DNA of 64,000 bases, from NCBI GenBank assembly GCA_947462335.1, contig OX381721.1, positions 12,227,910 through 12,291,909 on the forward strand, in the 5' to 3' direction. This document shows, in pieces, positions 1-14,397 of the stretch. The translations under genes and the position numbers were made by a program. Source of the DNA: Harmothoe impar. Taxonomy: Eukaryota; Annelida; Polychaeta; Phyllodocida; Polynoidae. The notes beneath the pieces are model-generated. The model saw nothing but the letters and a program-made list of their open reading frames with translations, ran no database searches and was not told the origin of the DNA. The first letter of the stretch is position 1, and the number at the start of each line of letters is the position of its first letter.

Positions 1-1303
1 ACGTCATAATGTGGAGGCACCCAGGCACACTAATAGCAAGCATTCATCGAATTCCTTGACATTGAAGAGATTATGGAAAAATATCTTGAGAATGTCTAAT
101 GTAGTTGAAATCACTAAATAATTTGATTACATCTTAAGGCCTCTGATTCGTATGAAAACCCATCCACCCAGGATAAATTAACACGATATTGTAAATATAG
201 AACATAAAGAAAACCAACTGGCTATCCATAGTTTGAAAATTAATAATGTTATAACAGAAGGCACAGGTACTGCATAAGTTAGAAGACTTCCTTTTCTCTC
301 CATCAAAGTTCTGATATGAGAAATTCTCTGTTAATGAATTGAGAGACCTGTATCACTTGTTAACAACTGATCCTTCACCAAGATGATATGGCAAGACTGC
401 AAGAGGAGATCAGATACTGGCCTCAATCTCCTTATACTCAAGGACAAAGCTGATCACCAAATAGCCTGCGAACTGTGCATTGGAGATATGTGAGATGACA
501 GATAGGTGCCAAAGGTGTGGGTGCAGATATCCAAGCCACACTTACAAAACAGCTAGATGAAAAGAAAATTGAATGAATCACAGGAAAGTTTTGGAAGACC
601 AGGATAGTCTATTAATGAAAATTTCTCCTCTGCCAATCGCAATATTGGCTGCTGGGTATGAGTCCGCAGGAAATAATATAGTCATTATTGTACTCGTCTA
701 AAGGAGAAGATTTTGAAAATGTCCAAGTGCTTCATTCCCGATGGATACAAGATTTTAATTAGGACATCTATGATATTTTTTTATATTAGAACCGAACTCT
801 TCCTCGGAGTATTGTCAAAGACAAATTGCTATACAGAGAGTAAGACAGAGCTCTCCAGGCCCCACATATAAGTTTAGCATTATGACAGGATTCTCGGCGC
901 TGATTTTGGATGCCCAGAGAGCCAGTGTGCCGTGATGTAGTAGCGGAAGCTGTCATAGCATAGGCGTTGAAACAGCAAAAAGTAATGCAATCAATTAAAA
1001 GATAATATTCCCAAGGATGAAATTGCTTATTCTTAGAATCATTTCTGGTATGCATACGTAACATAAAAAGGGAGCTCATACACACTATAAAACCTCCACA
1101 ATTCTGGGGATTTCTGGCGAAAAAAAGATGATTTCTGCTCCATCTACAACATTTATATTATAGTGTGATAATACTATGAGTGAGGGGCCATCTAAATATG
1201 ACCTCCTGACATGCCTGCATGTGCAAAATTGATAGGCAAAGCCAAACATAATCTTGATTCGACCCCAACTCCTCCCCTCGCCCTGCCTCACTGCCCCTTG
1301 ATG
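1..1303. repeat. Old segmental duplication, scrambled copy I (left part)
   Basis: No coding sequence supported. Bases 1-150 match the island at about 14650-14850 (shared phrase around AATTCCTTGACATTGAA). Bases 270-545 match 9600-9815, including a long shared stretch around GATGACAGATAGGTGCCAAA. These are islands of the large repeated segment that recurs through the first 54 kb. Short ORFs at 786-1291 show no family features. Confidence 0.55.
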
Positions 1304-1790
1304 TAGGGGGGGTGGTTACTCAGTCAAAATGAAGCTAGGAATGCGGGACCCATCCTAAAAGATGGTACTCATCATGAGGAACAAGAATATGACCTTCATT
1401 TTTGATTTTGAAACCTCTAACCCCCCCGTACGCCCCCTCCGAAGATAAAAAATTGGAAAATATTAAATTAATTCAATTTTAATTAATTTTCTTGTTTCCA
1501 TGGGGTCTACCTCCCTTTAAATGGACATAAAACCACTTTGATATAGAATATAAAAATACAATGCACTAAAATGAGCAGTTTTTAGCTATCTGAAAATTTC
1601 AAGATGGCCGCCATTGGCAAAAAACACCATTTTTGAGCTCTCTTTTTAACTCTATGTGGTCTAACTGACATGAAATGCATATAAAAGTATTCTAAAATGG
1701 AATATAAAGATATACTGTACCAAAGGCATATATTTTAAGGTTTTGAAAAATCCAAGATGGCCACCATTGGCAAAAAATATTGTTATTCAA
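1304..1790 (+). repeat. Left long terminal inverted repeat
   Basis: Pairs with 3560-4050 on the opposite strand. It contains two internal subrepeats around AAGATGGCCGCCATT (about 1600-1617) and its variant at about 1753-1768, each followed by TTGGCAAAAAA-type sequence. Small indels separate the two arms. Confidence 0.75.
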
Positions 1791-2636
1791 GCTTCAGAAA
1801 TGCTATTCAAGCGGTAGAAATATTTAGTTTTTCTTCTTGGGCTGCAACTGAATAAATGATATGACCAAATAGTTGCAATATCACTTCCAGCCCCTCCCAC
1901 CATCCAGTTAACTATTTTGAAAATATGAAGCATTGTGTAGTTCCGTTAAATACATGTAATTCTTCCTATATGTTTTGAAATAAGGACCAAAATTATCTAC
2001 ATGACAGTGTTTAGATGCTGTTTACAAACTTAATGGAGGCACAGGAAGTAATCATCAATTGGCAGCAGACCTCAGCCCCTGCCCCCTGTCTGGGCTTGTA
2101 TGTATAGGCCTACTAGTATACTAGCCTTTATGCTGGAAAGTCAGGGATTATTGACTATGGGAGGGAATACATTTAGTCTCTACTGCTTTTCCCTTAATCA
2201 TGCTGAAAGCAATTATCTTACATATTAACATTTTTCCTGTGATTATTAGAAAATAGAAAAGTGATACACAAATTATAACTTAAGTAGAGTATCTCAGAAT
2301 CATTCACGGATGCATAATGCCTGCAGTATACTTAATGAAGCCATATATCTACCCCAACTTGGGCAGCAAAGAGCTCTCTGACGTTCAGATGTAAATAAAG
2401 AGACTCCTGCTGTTACTGATGGCCAGCAATTTCAAATCTAATCATCTTTCTAAAACATATTGGGTTCTAATATCAAGCACTGACATTGATATACACACCC
2501 AACCAGTATCTACACAACAATCCAAAGTATTTAATCATAGGGAGTCTGCTATGTTCCTACCGCACTGTGTGCTGTACTCTCAAAACTCAACTTTGTCTTG
2601 AACGCACCTGTGATCAGTTTATTTCATTGTTGAGTA

Positions 2637-2908
2637 CATAGGCATAGAAAGCAAATCTTCATTGGGGGGGGCCAGGGGGGGGCGCTTCTACCAACTTTGA
2701 GTATCGGTTTTTATCCATCATGTTTACACGCTTACATAAAATTGTATGGAAAAGAAGTATTTGAGCCACCTCTAGTTCTGATTTGGGGCCCAACCCCTTT
2801 TGCCGGAGAGGTAAGGATTTGGAGGCCCAAACATATTCAGTCCCCCCTTCCTTAGTGATTGGGGGCCCAGGGCCCACCAGCCCCCTCATTTTCCTATGCC
2901 ACTGCAGT
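2637..2908 (-). mobile_element. Possible nested hAT-like MITE relic
   Basis: Read on the minus strand the block starts GCAGTGGCATAGGAAAATGA and runs through runs of G and GGGCCC. Its other end, near 2640, again has CATAGG followed by a G run. CAGTGGCATAGG-type ends are common in hAT-derived MITEs. The ends are imperfect and no target duplication is clear. The 87-codon minus ORF here is low complexity and not credible. Confidence 0.35.
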
Positions 2909-3559
2909 ACCCCTATAAGCATGTGTCTTAAAGTTTAGCACCATTCAGCTACTAGGGAGGGGCTGTCAAAACCTAGGTGCAAATGCAAAAGGGAAAATAT
3001 GACTACAAGCCTTGTCCAGAAACCATCATGTATTAGACATAGTACAAGTGACTTGGTGTATAGGAGTTATAAGCCAAGGACAGGGTAATTGTCCAAGGCA
3101 CTAGGCGGGAATAATTACCCTTCACGGCCAAGTGTGGTATGAATTTCTATATCTTACAGGGGGTCACATGCACACACCCATTATATTGTAACTGTTGGTT
3201 TTGCACTGATGATATTGGATTAGGATCATTCGGGATCTAGGAGAGAATTATTACTAGGGGGTCCAAGGGGGCTGATGCACACTGACCCTATAAATGCATT
3301 TATATGATGTGTATAGAAAAGTGTTTGACTATCCTCTTTTATTATTGGAGGCCTATCCCTCATCCCCTGTTCCCAGCTTTCTCTATGTGGAATAGGAAAG
3401 GTGTGTAAATCTTGTGTATTTTATTGTATGATCTTGGCAAATTTCAGGAGGTCCCATAAGCCTACATGTTTTACCCCCCCCCCTTCTATAACCAGGGTCC
3501 AGGACCCCTTTTATACCTCAGATCTTGGTTAGAAGAAATTTTCTTCTGCAGAGAATGAT

Positions 3560-4050
3560 AGTCAATGATCTATAAATCTACGATGTCGTTTTTGGCTTAT
3601 GGCAGCCATCTTGGATTTTTCTGGAACTTCAAAATCCTTCATTTTGGGGTAGTAGGCCATGTCAAAGTACTTTTATATAAGTTTTATGTGAGGTTGGCCA
3701 CATGGGAATACAAAAATTGATAATCGGGTTGAAAAATGGTGTCTTTTGCCAATGGCGGCCATCTTGAATTTTTCAGATACATCAAAATACCTCAATTTGT
3801 TGGTTTATATTTTTGTTATCCACCTAAAAGTAGTTTGATGTACATTTCAAGGAGGACAAACCCTGTAGAAATAAAAAATGGATTAAAATTGAATTAATTT
3901 AATATTTTCCGACTTTTTATCTTCGGAGGGGGCGTACGGGGGGGTTAGAGCTTTCAAATTCAAAAATGAAGGTCAGATTCATGTTTCTCATGATGAGTAC
4001 CATCTTTTAGGATGGGTCCCGCAAAATTTTTGCGCTAACCACCCCCCCTA
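3560..4050 (-). repeat. Right long terminal inverted repeat
   Basis: Reverse complement of the left arm at 1304-1790. It holds the other two YY1-like subrepeats (about 3601-3616 and 3750-3767), with the core GCCATCTTG on the plus strand. Confidence 0.75.
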
Positions 4051-4057
4051 CTTGATG

Positions 4058-7000
4058 CCTCCAAACCACTCTTGATCCCTCCTCTCACATCTATAGGACA
4101 TAACAGGCTCAGAGCATCATCGATAAAAAGACTGTCCTAAGATGTTGGCAGTACCCACAGTGACTCTTCTCTCTGTAACCCAACCTGCCCAGGGCAGCCT
4201 TTGGTTTGTTCACCTTCATCTTACTGATACCCGACAACCCCCAGATCCCCAACTCTCACCCTGGTGGCTGTGAAATTGTTGGTACTTGCCATGTGGTTTT
4301 GTGGGCTGGGAAATAATATGTGAGCACCAATGTAAGAGATTCATTGTAGTTTCCAGTTCCTGACTTATTTAACTCACCCTAGTGAGATATATGAAACGAC
4401 CAATCGAACTATTGACTGGACAAAGAGGACTGTGTGGGCACATGTGTAAAACGGCTTAGGGGTCCAAGGTAGACAGAGTAAGCCAAGGCTCAGAAAGCTT
4501 CATCAGTCGCGCTGTACTTTTAATCCTCCAGACTCGTCTCTCTCCATATAGCCGAGAGACTTGAGAGCTAATACTTTCCAAAGGCATTGATTTTAATTAA
4601 AATGTGTCATAATTGATTCTTGGAGCTGCTGTAGAAAGTCTCAGAGCTTTATGTATATCAGCTCTTATGCCATCATAAAGTCGTCTTTCATTTTCCTAGT
4701 TAATCTGGCCTTTGAGTTCAGAATTATGTTTTATTTGAGAAATCCTTCCCATAGTATAAGGTGTTCTCAGTAGGACTGTCATGGACAATCTTATCCTTCC
4801 CTTAACTGTGTCATAACAATGCATGCATAACTACGGTGGTGGATCTAGTCACTCACTGTTCTGACACCATTCCTGACCATCTGTCCATGCAGTCTTCATA
4901 GATGGTTGGTGTATTGCCACATTTCGATCAGGGAGTCCTGATTCTGTAAGCCCTTTTTCTGAGGGATGTTGTTCAAATGATTCAATTAATCAAAGATACA
5001 CCTCAGTTATAGTATTTTGCCTTCAGCTGCTAGTTGAGCTTCATAAATTGATGAAGATCTAACATTCCAAAACGAATATTTAGATTATAGGCTTGACTTC
5101 TCTCCACTTAATCTACCTCTTATTATGCATAAATACATTTTGGTATCATGAGGGGTTGAATGTGTTTAGCCCCACTGTTCTGTGCTCTTTCCCTTACGGT
5201 AAAGCTTACATAAGTGAGTCAGGGACGGCACAGGTTGTGTACCAAATCTACTTTCGGTGGGAGCTTGAAGTGCACACATGCAATCGAAGGCCAAATTGGC
5301 TTCCGCCTGGGAATGGGATTGGCAGGAAGGTGTCAGATGCAGAGACTGATCCCAAACAAAGTGTTTCCCCACCGATGGTCACCCACAATGGTGTCTTGGG
5401 TTTTAATCCAGGCAAAAAGCTGCAAATGGGAACAAAAAGTCATCTGCTTGCATTACATGCTGTGTGCTGATCGGTCTCTGAATTGTGCGACTCAAAGGAC
5501 TGCGTGAGCTTTGATATGAACACCAATATTTTGTTTCAGCAATATATCTTTCTCTGTTTTAGATGGGGTGTATAATTATGGAATAGGGATAGGCCAGCTG
5601 AAATAACTGTATACATGGTAATACCATGTTGTAAAAATTTTATTTGATTCAGCTGTTGCCCAAAGGAAGAGGCTTCCCTCCAGTGGCTGTACTTTTCGAT
5701 ATTCTCTTAACATTTTACAAAATAAAATCTGGGAACAATATCTGGTAGCGATCTAGTGCTATGTGTAAGCGATTTCAGTCAAGATTAATGTAATACATAT
5801 TGTTAAAATAATATTCAATCATTGTCAATAATATTATTGATCAACAAACAAATGTCAGGGATATTGAACAATTTTAGCAAGGAGTTGGTTGTCTGATAAT
5901 CAAATGCACTAACACTACATGGCAAACAGGAAAAGTCATTTTACCCATCTCACATGAATGAGGAGATTGTGTAATGATAAATTAGAAAAATGGACTGCGG
6001 ACTATCAAAAACACAGATGTTTCATCTAGATCTACTAGGTCCACGCATATTTATGATTTGCAGTGAAAATGCCGCTGGACCATGTGGCACCACTTAAAGA
6101 TCTGACTGATGATTAGAAAAATCAATTCTGCCTTCAGGCCTTTACTCCCAGCATGTAAATATTCAGTCAACTAATGGCACGCGTCGATTGATCACCTTGG
6201 ATTAAAAAAGGGTGAAATATAAATGAATCATTCTGGCAATAGGAATGACTGCAACAAATAGTTTACTGGAGATGCAATTCTTAAAACTTACTTTACTTTT
6301 CTTTATAAATCTATATCAAAGAGTTTGGTTAAAAGTGGTTGCCATCCAATGGCATTATACGTTTATCAAATATGAAAAAGAGATAATGGTAATGATCGTT
6401 TACACATTGAACTGTGAGCATTTACTGTAATAAATGATGCTCCAGCTAGGCCAAAAATAAGGTGTTTCCTGATTGATTGAATGGAAAATGTTTACAAGGG
6501 CAAGGTAAACAATGTTTTCTAGTTTGCTGAATGTATATCACCTCACACACAGCCATATAGGAAACAAAGCGGGCTTGGTCTTCCAAGTTCCTCAGTAGCC
6601 TCCTATCTGTACTATTAGAATAACCTTATTACAGGTTTTAAATAAAGACCATTGTCTCCAATATTGTCCTTCAAAGTATTAAAGCTGCATAGATACCAAT
6701 GACGTGACATCATGAATCCACTGATTGGGCAGTGTCCTAATGTGACCAGAATAAGGCAAAGAATGATATGAGTACTTGTTGTTCAACCGGATAATAAATT
6801 AAGCTGCCAAATTACCACATGTACAGGCAATTAGTTGTGCACCTTAATACAATTGGGGATGATTCATGACATGCATATGTTGGTAACTGGATAATGGTAT
6901 GAGGTCATGAGTTGGGTGTGCAATGAGACAAGAAGTTGGATATGATCCATTGAGTTGGCTAGGTAACAAGAAGGTGAGTTTGCCATGATCTGATCAGTCG

Positions 7001-9830
7001 TCCAGGAGCTGTATGCCTCCCCTATTCCACACCTTCCATTATGTTGATCAAAGTATAACTTCACAGGGTGGCTCATTACCACCCAGCAGACCATCAAAGT
7101 ATTACAGGGACTGCTAATCAGCCCATCAGGCTTATCACACCCCAAATTGGATAAAAGCAGGAAATTCAATCAGCACTGGTATTGGCAATATTATAGGTTA
7201 TAACTTCATGATAGCTAAAGATGTGCCAAATGATTACCCAACGCTTCGCCATTGGAATGGATATTGCCAGCCTCTATAATCCAAGAGCTGAAATAGCAAC
7301 AATATAGTCGTGACATGAGAAGTACTTGTAGTAATCCTTATCATGGACATACAATTATGAGAAAATGTAAGATTGCAAATGGCAGGGTCAGACCATGGAC
7401 ACAACCAAAGGAAATGTGGGAAAATCCTGACCTAGATAGGACGGGTTCAAACATGGTTGTAATTTAGAGGAGAAGCTCAAAGAGGTTTTAGGGGGTCTGG
7501 GGAGCACGGGAGCACAGATATCCAGGCCACCCCAGCCCCCATGATCTGCAAGACACTGTGCACTCAAGGGAAGTAGTCTAGTCTTCACCCTTCATCAAGG
7601 TCTAGTGGTAGATAATAGCCAGACCCTCGCACTGGGATTCCTGCTACCTGAGAGCAGAACTCAGACAGATTGACTGGGATTGCAAGAGGAGACAACTTCC
7701 TGAAATTGGACCCTGGCAAGCCTTAAGTATCTGTTGAGGTATCAACTGGCAAAGATTAATTTGTCTGGTCTGATTGTCTGATCTGATTGTCTGCAAGAAC
7801 TCGAACAGAAAATCATGTTTGTAACGCAGTATAAATCATGTTGAAGAGACAAAAATATCAGGTCTGATAAATGGGACGGGTTTAGGCTTGAATAGAGACA
7901 ATGGCTTTAGTCTCACCTAGTTATCACACCGGAGGTGCCAGGAGGGGTCTGATAGCAACCGATACAGGCTTCAAATTTACAAATGTTGACGTTTGAGAAC
8001 ATGGGATTATCAGCATCTAATATGAATGTGTTCAATATTGTGTAATTATATGTAATCATTAATGCTATATAATTAATGTAACCAATGCCAGTTAGTGGGA
8101 GTTGGACTATAGTTTCGTTCCTCCCACACTTCCTAGGGTCTCCCCACCAAACCCTCCATTGGAACTATTTCAGTGCAAAAGGAGTATAGATGTGTGAAGT
8201 CGAGGGAAAAGGGTCCTGAAAGGTAAAAGTCTACTATAAAATTGAGGCCATTAGCTTCCTAGTAATATTTTTCAATAGCAAGTACCGCATGCTTTAAAGG
8301 CCTGTGGTTTGAATGATACACATTAGCAACTGTACTATTGGGGTTCAAAAGAATTTACTTGGTTTAGGCCATGCAGGTTGTTTAAATTTGTATTGAGATT
8401 GAAGTAACTTGAAAGAAGAAGCTAGGTCACAGTAGACCCAAGAGCCCTATCTGGCTCATTGAGAAGTGAGGACAGGGAGTGTAGATGTATCCCCATCAGA
8501 CTGGTACAGCTACTGGAGAGGCTTCAGTAAGCTGAATGGTGTTCTGAATGGACACTGACCCAAGATCAGGTTGGCTGTTGGCCTCAATAGGTCTCTGCGT
8601 AGGGTCTGGCTCTTGTTAGATGGTGGCCTAAATAGGATGCTCCTGTGTAGAAGGAGTACTGTCTAGAACTAAAGGCAGCTATACTCCGTCAGGATTATAT
8701 CAAATGACACTGATTGCCTCACAAACTATGTACAGTGACTGGCACACCACAATACGTAAGCCACAATTCTGATGATGAGAAGCTAATTGGAAATATTTAT
8801 ATGCATATTGGATTGCGGATACCTAGGGTGTTTCAAAGCACTATTCACTTCGATGTGAAAACGGCAGCCTCATTGATTTTACCAAAAATCGGCCCTTGTT
8901 AAATTGTTTAACAAGCTATTGAAAATAATTAAACTAACTAAACCCAATATAACTTATTCTTTTTGATCTTTTGATGTAGTTCATGATTGCATGAAATAGA
9001 TACAAAGGAGCACTCAAATTGTGGAGAATTCCAGTTCCTTTGAATATATTATACTGCATGGGATATTCACACACATGAAAAGATAAATAAACAGTACAGT
9101 TTCACAAAAATGGGAAAGTGTCCTCTATCACCTCCCTCATTCTTGAGAATAGATAAACATCATAAGATTGAAATAACCACTAATTATTTCGTAATGCTTT
9201 GATTTACTGCTTTCACGAGAGATGGCGCAAAATTAATCTCAATTTGCACACATTACATTAGTCCACGGAATGCATATGTTATTGAATAACTGGTTTATAC
9301 GATTGTCATCTTTACATAATTGAGTTACTCACATCATTTACACACACTTTGATACCAAACTGAATGTAAATGATATCTGCCTGGTCAATAACATGTTAAT
9401 TTGTTCTCAATAAATGATAATACGATCCATAGTTAAATCAAGGCTCATGTATACCCTACCTTCTGTGAAAGATCTTTTCAAAACGTGCATATCCTTTTGG
9501 AAGTATCTGACTAGAAATTCTAATGTGAAATCCTAGACTGAATATTGCAATTAAAGCCACCTTTTAAAATCAGCTCACATTTGGTGAGCCTCTTTGAAAT
9601 GCTTGTGATCCCTAAGTTCTATTCCTTCAACCAAATTCTATAGCCAGACGGCAAGAGGACTGATATGGAAAATTCGCTGTTAATGCATTCCCTTTATATC
9701 AAAAGACAAAGCTGATCACCAAGTAGCCTGAGAAGGGTACATTGAGGATATGGGAGATGACAGATAGGTGCCAAAGGTGTAGGTGTAGTTATCAAAGACA
9801 CACCTAGATAACGGCCAGATTACAGTAGCA
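4058..9830. repeat. Scrambled segmental-duplication islands in non-coding DNA
   Basis: No gene recognised. Islands shared with the other copies are: 4090-4265 (matches 22080-22215 and 30600-30770, around CTGCCCAGGGCAG and TGATACCCGACAACCCC); 5150-5480 (weaker matches to 31960-32080 and 42470-42590); 8430-8625, an inverted copy of 26200-26320 and 46900-47040; and 9600-9815 (matches 270-545). The inverted island shows that this copy has been rearranged. Overlapping ORFs at 5093-5507 fall in an island but show no family features. I see nothing else clear in the stretches between. Confidence 0.6.
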
Positions 9831-10955
9831 TGGAATGACTCGCAGTAGTTATTTGGCAGCCCTGTGTATCCCATTAATATAGTCAAAAACTGCATGAGCT
9901 TTCTAGCTCTCCAAAATACAATACTGTTCTGTCAGTTCTATGATAGTTCGATACAGATTAAGAAGTGTAATCAGTTTTCAGTACAATTACTGTGTATTGT
10001 GGAAAGGTAGCAAAACCTAATCATCATCAACTGGCTTATTATATAAATGATTCAACCTTGAAATATCTCCCCAAATGTCCCATTGATCCATGTCTCTTTG
10101 TTTATCTCGAAGCAGATGGGAAGTCTATACCAATTTATGGGGTACATTATCAGAAGTCCTAGATTTAATCTGATGCAGGGGAGAAGATGAAACATGGAAC
10201 TAGATAGATAACACAGACTGAATCTTGTGCTGATATAGAATGCTGTTCTATATCATGAATCTCGATAGAGCAATCGAAATTGCTATCTATATACTGCCTG
10301 AAGATTGTATTGACTTTCCTGAATGACCCATCATTTCTAACCGAAAAATGGATATCTAAAGAGCTACCGAAGATGAACCATATATATATGGTGTTAATCA
10401 TACAAAGACGAAACAACATCATCGTATGGGACCATCATCGTATGGGACCTTCCCCTGATATAGAGACCTCTTCTGTGACTATTATAGCAGTGATGTAGAA
10501 TATGTCTGCGACCTGGATTTTGCCTTATCATTAGAGATTTTCCCGACATGTTTGAAAAGGCAATAAATTTGATTATTTCCAATCAACCCTCAAATACTAT
10601 AGAAAGGTCCTGTACCAAATGATACAAACCAGAGAGCTCTCACCTCTTGTCACTCCTATGGCACTCATCTCCCCAGTCTGATGAAACCTTAGCTTATCAC
10701 CTAAATCATATTTGTCATCCCTACACCGACAAAGGCTTGCTCTATAGTGCAAGTATTAAAAATATAGCCGGGTAATAATCTACCTACAAGCTGCCAATAG
10801 AGTTGCTTTTAGTCTGAGATGTTAATCCTCCCCTGTGAGTAGCTCCGACCAACTCAGAGACTCCACAAACATGAGTTTCTCAACGAGCTGCCCGGAACAA
10901 GTAAACTGAGAGAGGGAAGGCAGGTTAGTGTGTTTCCCGGCAGAGAGCACCCTTG

Positions 10956-11027
<72 letters not shown>

Positions 11028-11399
11028 GTGAGTGGGTGGTATACGCCTGATCCAGAATGACTTATCAGCGTTGGAAAGGGGCGATCTAAGATCTGCTGAT
11101 GTAGATTAACTCATACACACAGCCTAATATGAAACCGAATCGAAAGCTGAGCCTGGACGACAGTACTATCAAGGGTATGTGGTATAGGATGAGAACAATA
11201 TGACGTTGAGGTTTACAGCAGTAGTAATAGCAGGAATACTGGATTAGAATTGGAAGTGCAGGTATAGATAGCTAGATATTACGGTCAATACAATTGCATT
11301 GTAAGTATGTATTTATATATCGAGAGGTTGGAATGGTAATGTTGTTTAGAGTAGGTCAAATGCTGCACAAAGAACTGTAAAGATGAGTGATTTACATAA
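9831..11399. other. Non-coding stretch, no recognised gene
   Basis: Apart from the GA microsatellite at 10958-11029 I see no conserved island, transposon end or credible ORF. The small ORFs at 10165-10582 overlap on both strands and look random. Confidence 0.6.
10958..11029. repeat. (GA)n microsatellite
   Basis: About 60 bases of pure GA alternation followed by a slightly interrupted tail. Confidence 0.97.
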
Positions 11400-14071
11400 A
11401 CTGGGGTTCAGATAATATAACGTATGCCTATAACTAAATACAGTCAGCATACCAGACGCCACCTTTATACCTAAATGTAAATTTATTGTAACACTTTATT
11501 CCTCTAATCTGTAAGCAATAGCAGATGCATATTGAGTGATATATGCAGTACTCAAGGTAGGATATAAATGCCTCTAAGAATGATACATGAGGAGAAGGTA
11601 CACAGGCTGTGTCCAATAAAGACAATTAACTCTAAAGGCAGAGAGGCAGAGAGGCAGCTAAGATTGATTCAGATGAAGACAGGCTTATAATTAGAATAAA
11701 TGAAGACTAATATGCCTGGCTCTACCACCCTCCACTGCAGCCCTGCATTAACCACACATACACATTACGTGTACAACCACTTATTATGCAACACACATTC
11801 ACCGTTACCTTGTTTGACTATATACACTGCTTCAGGAATTGTGCCATCTCATGTCGTCCTGTGTTAATACTTAACACAATGTGCTACAATCAGGCTTTGG
11901 TAGTCCGTCCCTTGATAATCCGAACACATCTACGGCGGCTGCACAGCCGATATATAGAATGAGCAATAGAACAACACATAGAACAAAGCGTCATCTTTAT
12001 TTTTGATATCAACTCATCTGAAGGCTAATTCTATTGTGTCCTTCCCTCTCCTTTCTGCGAGGTAAAATAAGCACCAATGGACAGAGAGTGTAATTAGATG
12101 ACAGTTTCTCTGCATGTACTGGGGGTTATAAATATATATCTGTTGCTTTGTGGAGGTCAATATATCTATGATAAGTTATAACATTTACACTTCTGAAATT
12201 GAATTACCGCTATTGGATCATCTTTGGAACCATCAAGAAGGCTCTTTGGATACAGTGCAGGATTAAGTTGGCAGCGAGGTATGTTCTCCTATGAACCTGT
12301 CTACTCCATGCACAAGAATGTTACACCGGGCTGCATTTAACATGTCTCTCATGCTTAATTAGGAAGAAGTGAATGGGAGGAAATGTAGCATCCCAATGTG
12401 GTGCTCCCGGTGTATTCTGTAGGAACCTGCCATCTGCAGACACAGTCTTCACTGATTGCTGCTTACTGCTACTGTGTAGTCATGGGAACAGGCGGGTTGT
12501 CATGGAAATGGAAAACTCTCCTTCTAAAAGAGCACTATATGTACACGCCAAAGTTGCATTATCTGCCCTTTCTGGCCTCAACAAATTGTTATTGTTCTTC
12601 CCTTATATATCCTTCATGGTTAATGGGACTAGGCTATGTTGTTCTTCCTTGATTCTCTTGATGCTTTGCATAAGTGTTTTCTGGCCAGGCGCACTCTATG
12701 CAACATATAAAACACAGGATGGCCTGTGAGCAATACTTAAATAGATTGAGCATTTTGTTGATGATAACCTCTAGTAAGCTTTGTTCTTTATATAAATACA
12801 TGAGAGGTTGATTAGGTCTATAACAGATTCATACAGCTACCTCGAGAAAATGAATTGAATGTAATTAATTCTTGTGAGGCATGATGTTATGGAAATAGTT
12901 TAAACTAGAAACCAGTAGGTGTGTGTGTGCATGGCATTTACCAATGGTCTGACAGCATGGCAGCACTCATCACTCTCCTACCTGAGGTTTCACAATACTA
13001 TAGTTATGTTTTGGTACCTAAAATACCAATGGAAGGAGAGTGTAGAGCTTTGATGCAGGACCCCAGGTGCCGGTAGTGACCTGGGGTTAGATCTGCCAGT
13101 CACATGACCTGCTGAGGTCACGGGGTTGCCACCAGGTGTCGTGAGTGAAAGAATTGAGGGACACACAGACAGACAGGTGGCTGACCAACAGGCTCCTAGC
13201 CAATCAGCATCCGGGTTCACCTAACCAATCAGCGTACAGCCCAAGTTTGAGGGGGGGGGCACATCTACCAGCAACTCATCTACTCCTTCTTCTTCTTTCC
13301 TCAACATAGACACTGCATTCTATTTCCTTCAATAGCCTCGTAAAGTACTGGGCAGGATGCATGTATAGACATATAATTGATCTCCTGAAGTACCATGGTA
13401 GCAGTACTTAGCAGTAAAACAAATAGTTCCAGTATACTAGATCGGGTTTTCTTAAACAGCTGGGTAAAGAATGGATTCCACCAGCTCAGATTATACCTGA
13501 TCAATTCCTACAAATAGTTGTAAGAATAATTAGCTTGGCCAATCGAATGAGCCTTAGAAAATCAACTGAGGTTGACTCTACAGAAAAGGAGTGTCAGAGC
13601 CACTTGACCTCCTTTCATCAGAGTCTTGGTGACCAACTGTAACCCTGGCTAACATATAGTCATAGTGACACCTCTACTTGATCTGTGTTGTCAAAGCACA
13701 AGAAGATTTTGAGGCAGACATTCACAACTGGATCGTTCACTGCAGCTGAATTCAATATAAGCTCTCTGTGACTGGGCAGACAAAAATGCACTAGTGCTGA
13801 TTACAGCCCTACCAGTGACAGTACAAAAGATAACACTGCAGGATTTGTAACACACTGCCAGCAGTTCTTTTGCGGGAATCAAGAGAACAGCAAGGTTACT
13901 TTTTGCAAAGCAACCAGAAAAGAGAAGCACATTCATATAGCTGTCCGCTTCATGATCCCTGTTATGGATACAAAATAGTATGATTGGCTAGAATAATCCT
14001 CATGGTATAGGCTGGTACTTTATCAGCCCTTAAGCAACAACATGTTATAATACAGATCTTAAAATGTCCGT

Positions 14072-14397
14072 AGGGAGTGGTCACTTTTTAACACCAGGGG
14101 GGCGGGGTTGGTGGATTTGAGGGGGTGACCAAAAAAATGTGGACCCCTAGAAGGGGGTAAACCAAAAAACTTTGGACCCCTCTTGAGGGGGGGGACCAAA
14201 AAAATTACACCCCTTTTTAGCGAAAAAATCCAGCGCACTACTATAGCTCAAAGGGGTTGGCCGCGCTCAATTTCAATCTGCCTGAAGGGGGACCAAAAAT
14301 TTTTCCACCCCCCTGCGGGGGAACCCAAAAAATTTCAACCTGCTCGTGCGGAAATCCACCGAGCCGACCACTGTTGTTTAAAGAACACCACTCCCTT
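14072..14397. mobile_element. Short inverted-repeat element (MITE-like)
   Basis: The left end GGGAGTGGTCACTTTTTAACA and the reversed right end GGGAGTGGTGTTCTTTAAACA are near matches. The interior repeats a unit of a G or C run followed by ACCAAAAAA and GGACCCCT about four times. The homologous stretch of copy IV (38400-38770) has no counterpart. Three short ORFs inside are by-products of the repeat. Confidence 0.6.

Larger units (their letters stand above)
1304..4050. mobile_element. DNA transposon relic with ~490-bp terminal inverted repeats
   Basis: The two ends are inverted copies. The left end starts TAGGGGGGGTGGTTA and the right end is its reverse complement. Similarity continues inward for about 490 bp through a shared segment containing GTACGCCCCCTCCGAAGATA. 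A perfect 7-bp direct repeat CTTGATG lies just outside each end (1297-1303 and 4051-4057), as expected for a target-site duplication. The interior has no transposase ORF, so the element is non-autonomous. The superfamily is uncertain: the T-A-G-G-G-G start suits hAT, but hAT normally gives 8-bp duplications. It appears inserted into a copy of the large segmental duplication, whose island resumes at about 4090. Confidence 0.8.

Noticed and set aside
5093..5507. Overlapping ORFs of 125 and 97 codons
   Set aside because: The region is an island of the segmental duplication; related islands at 31960-32080 and 42470-42590 show no open frame.
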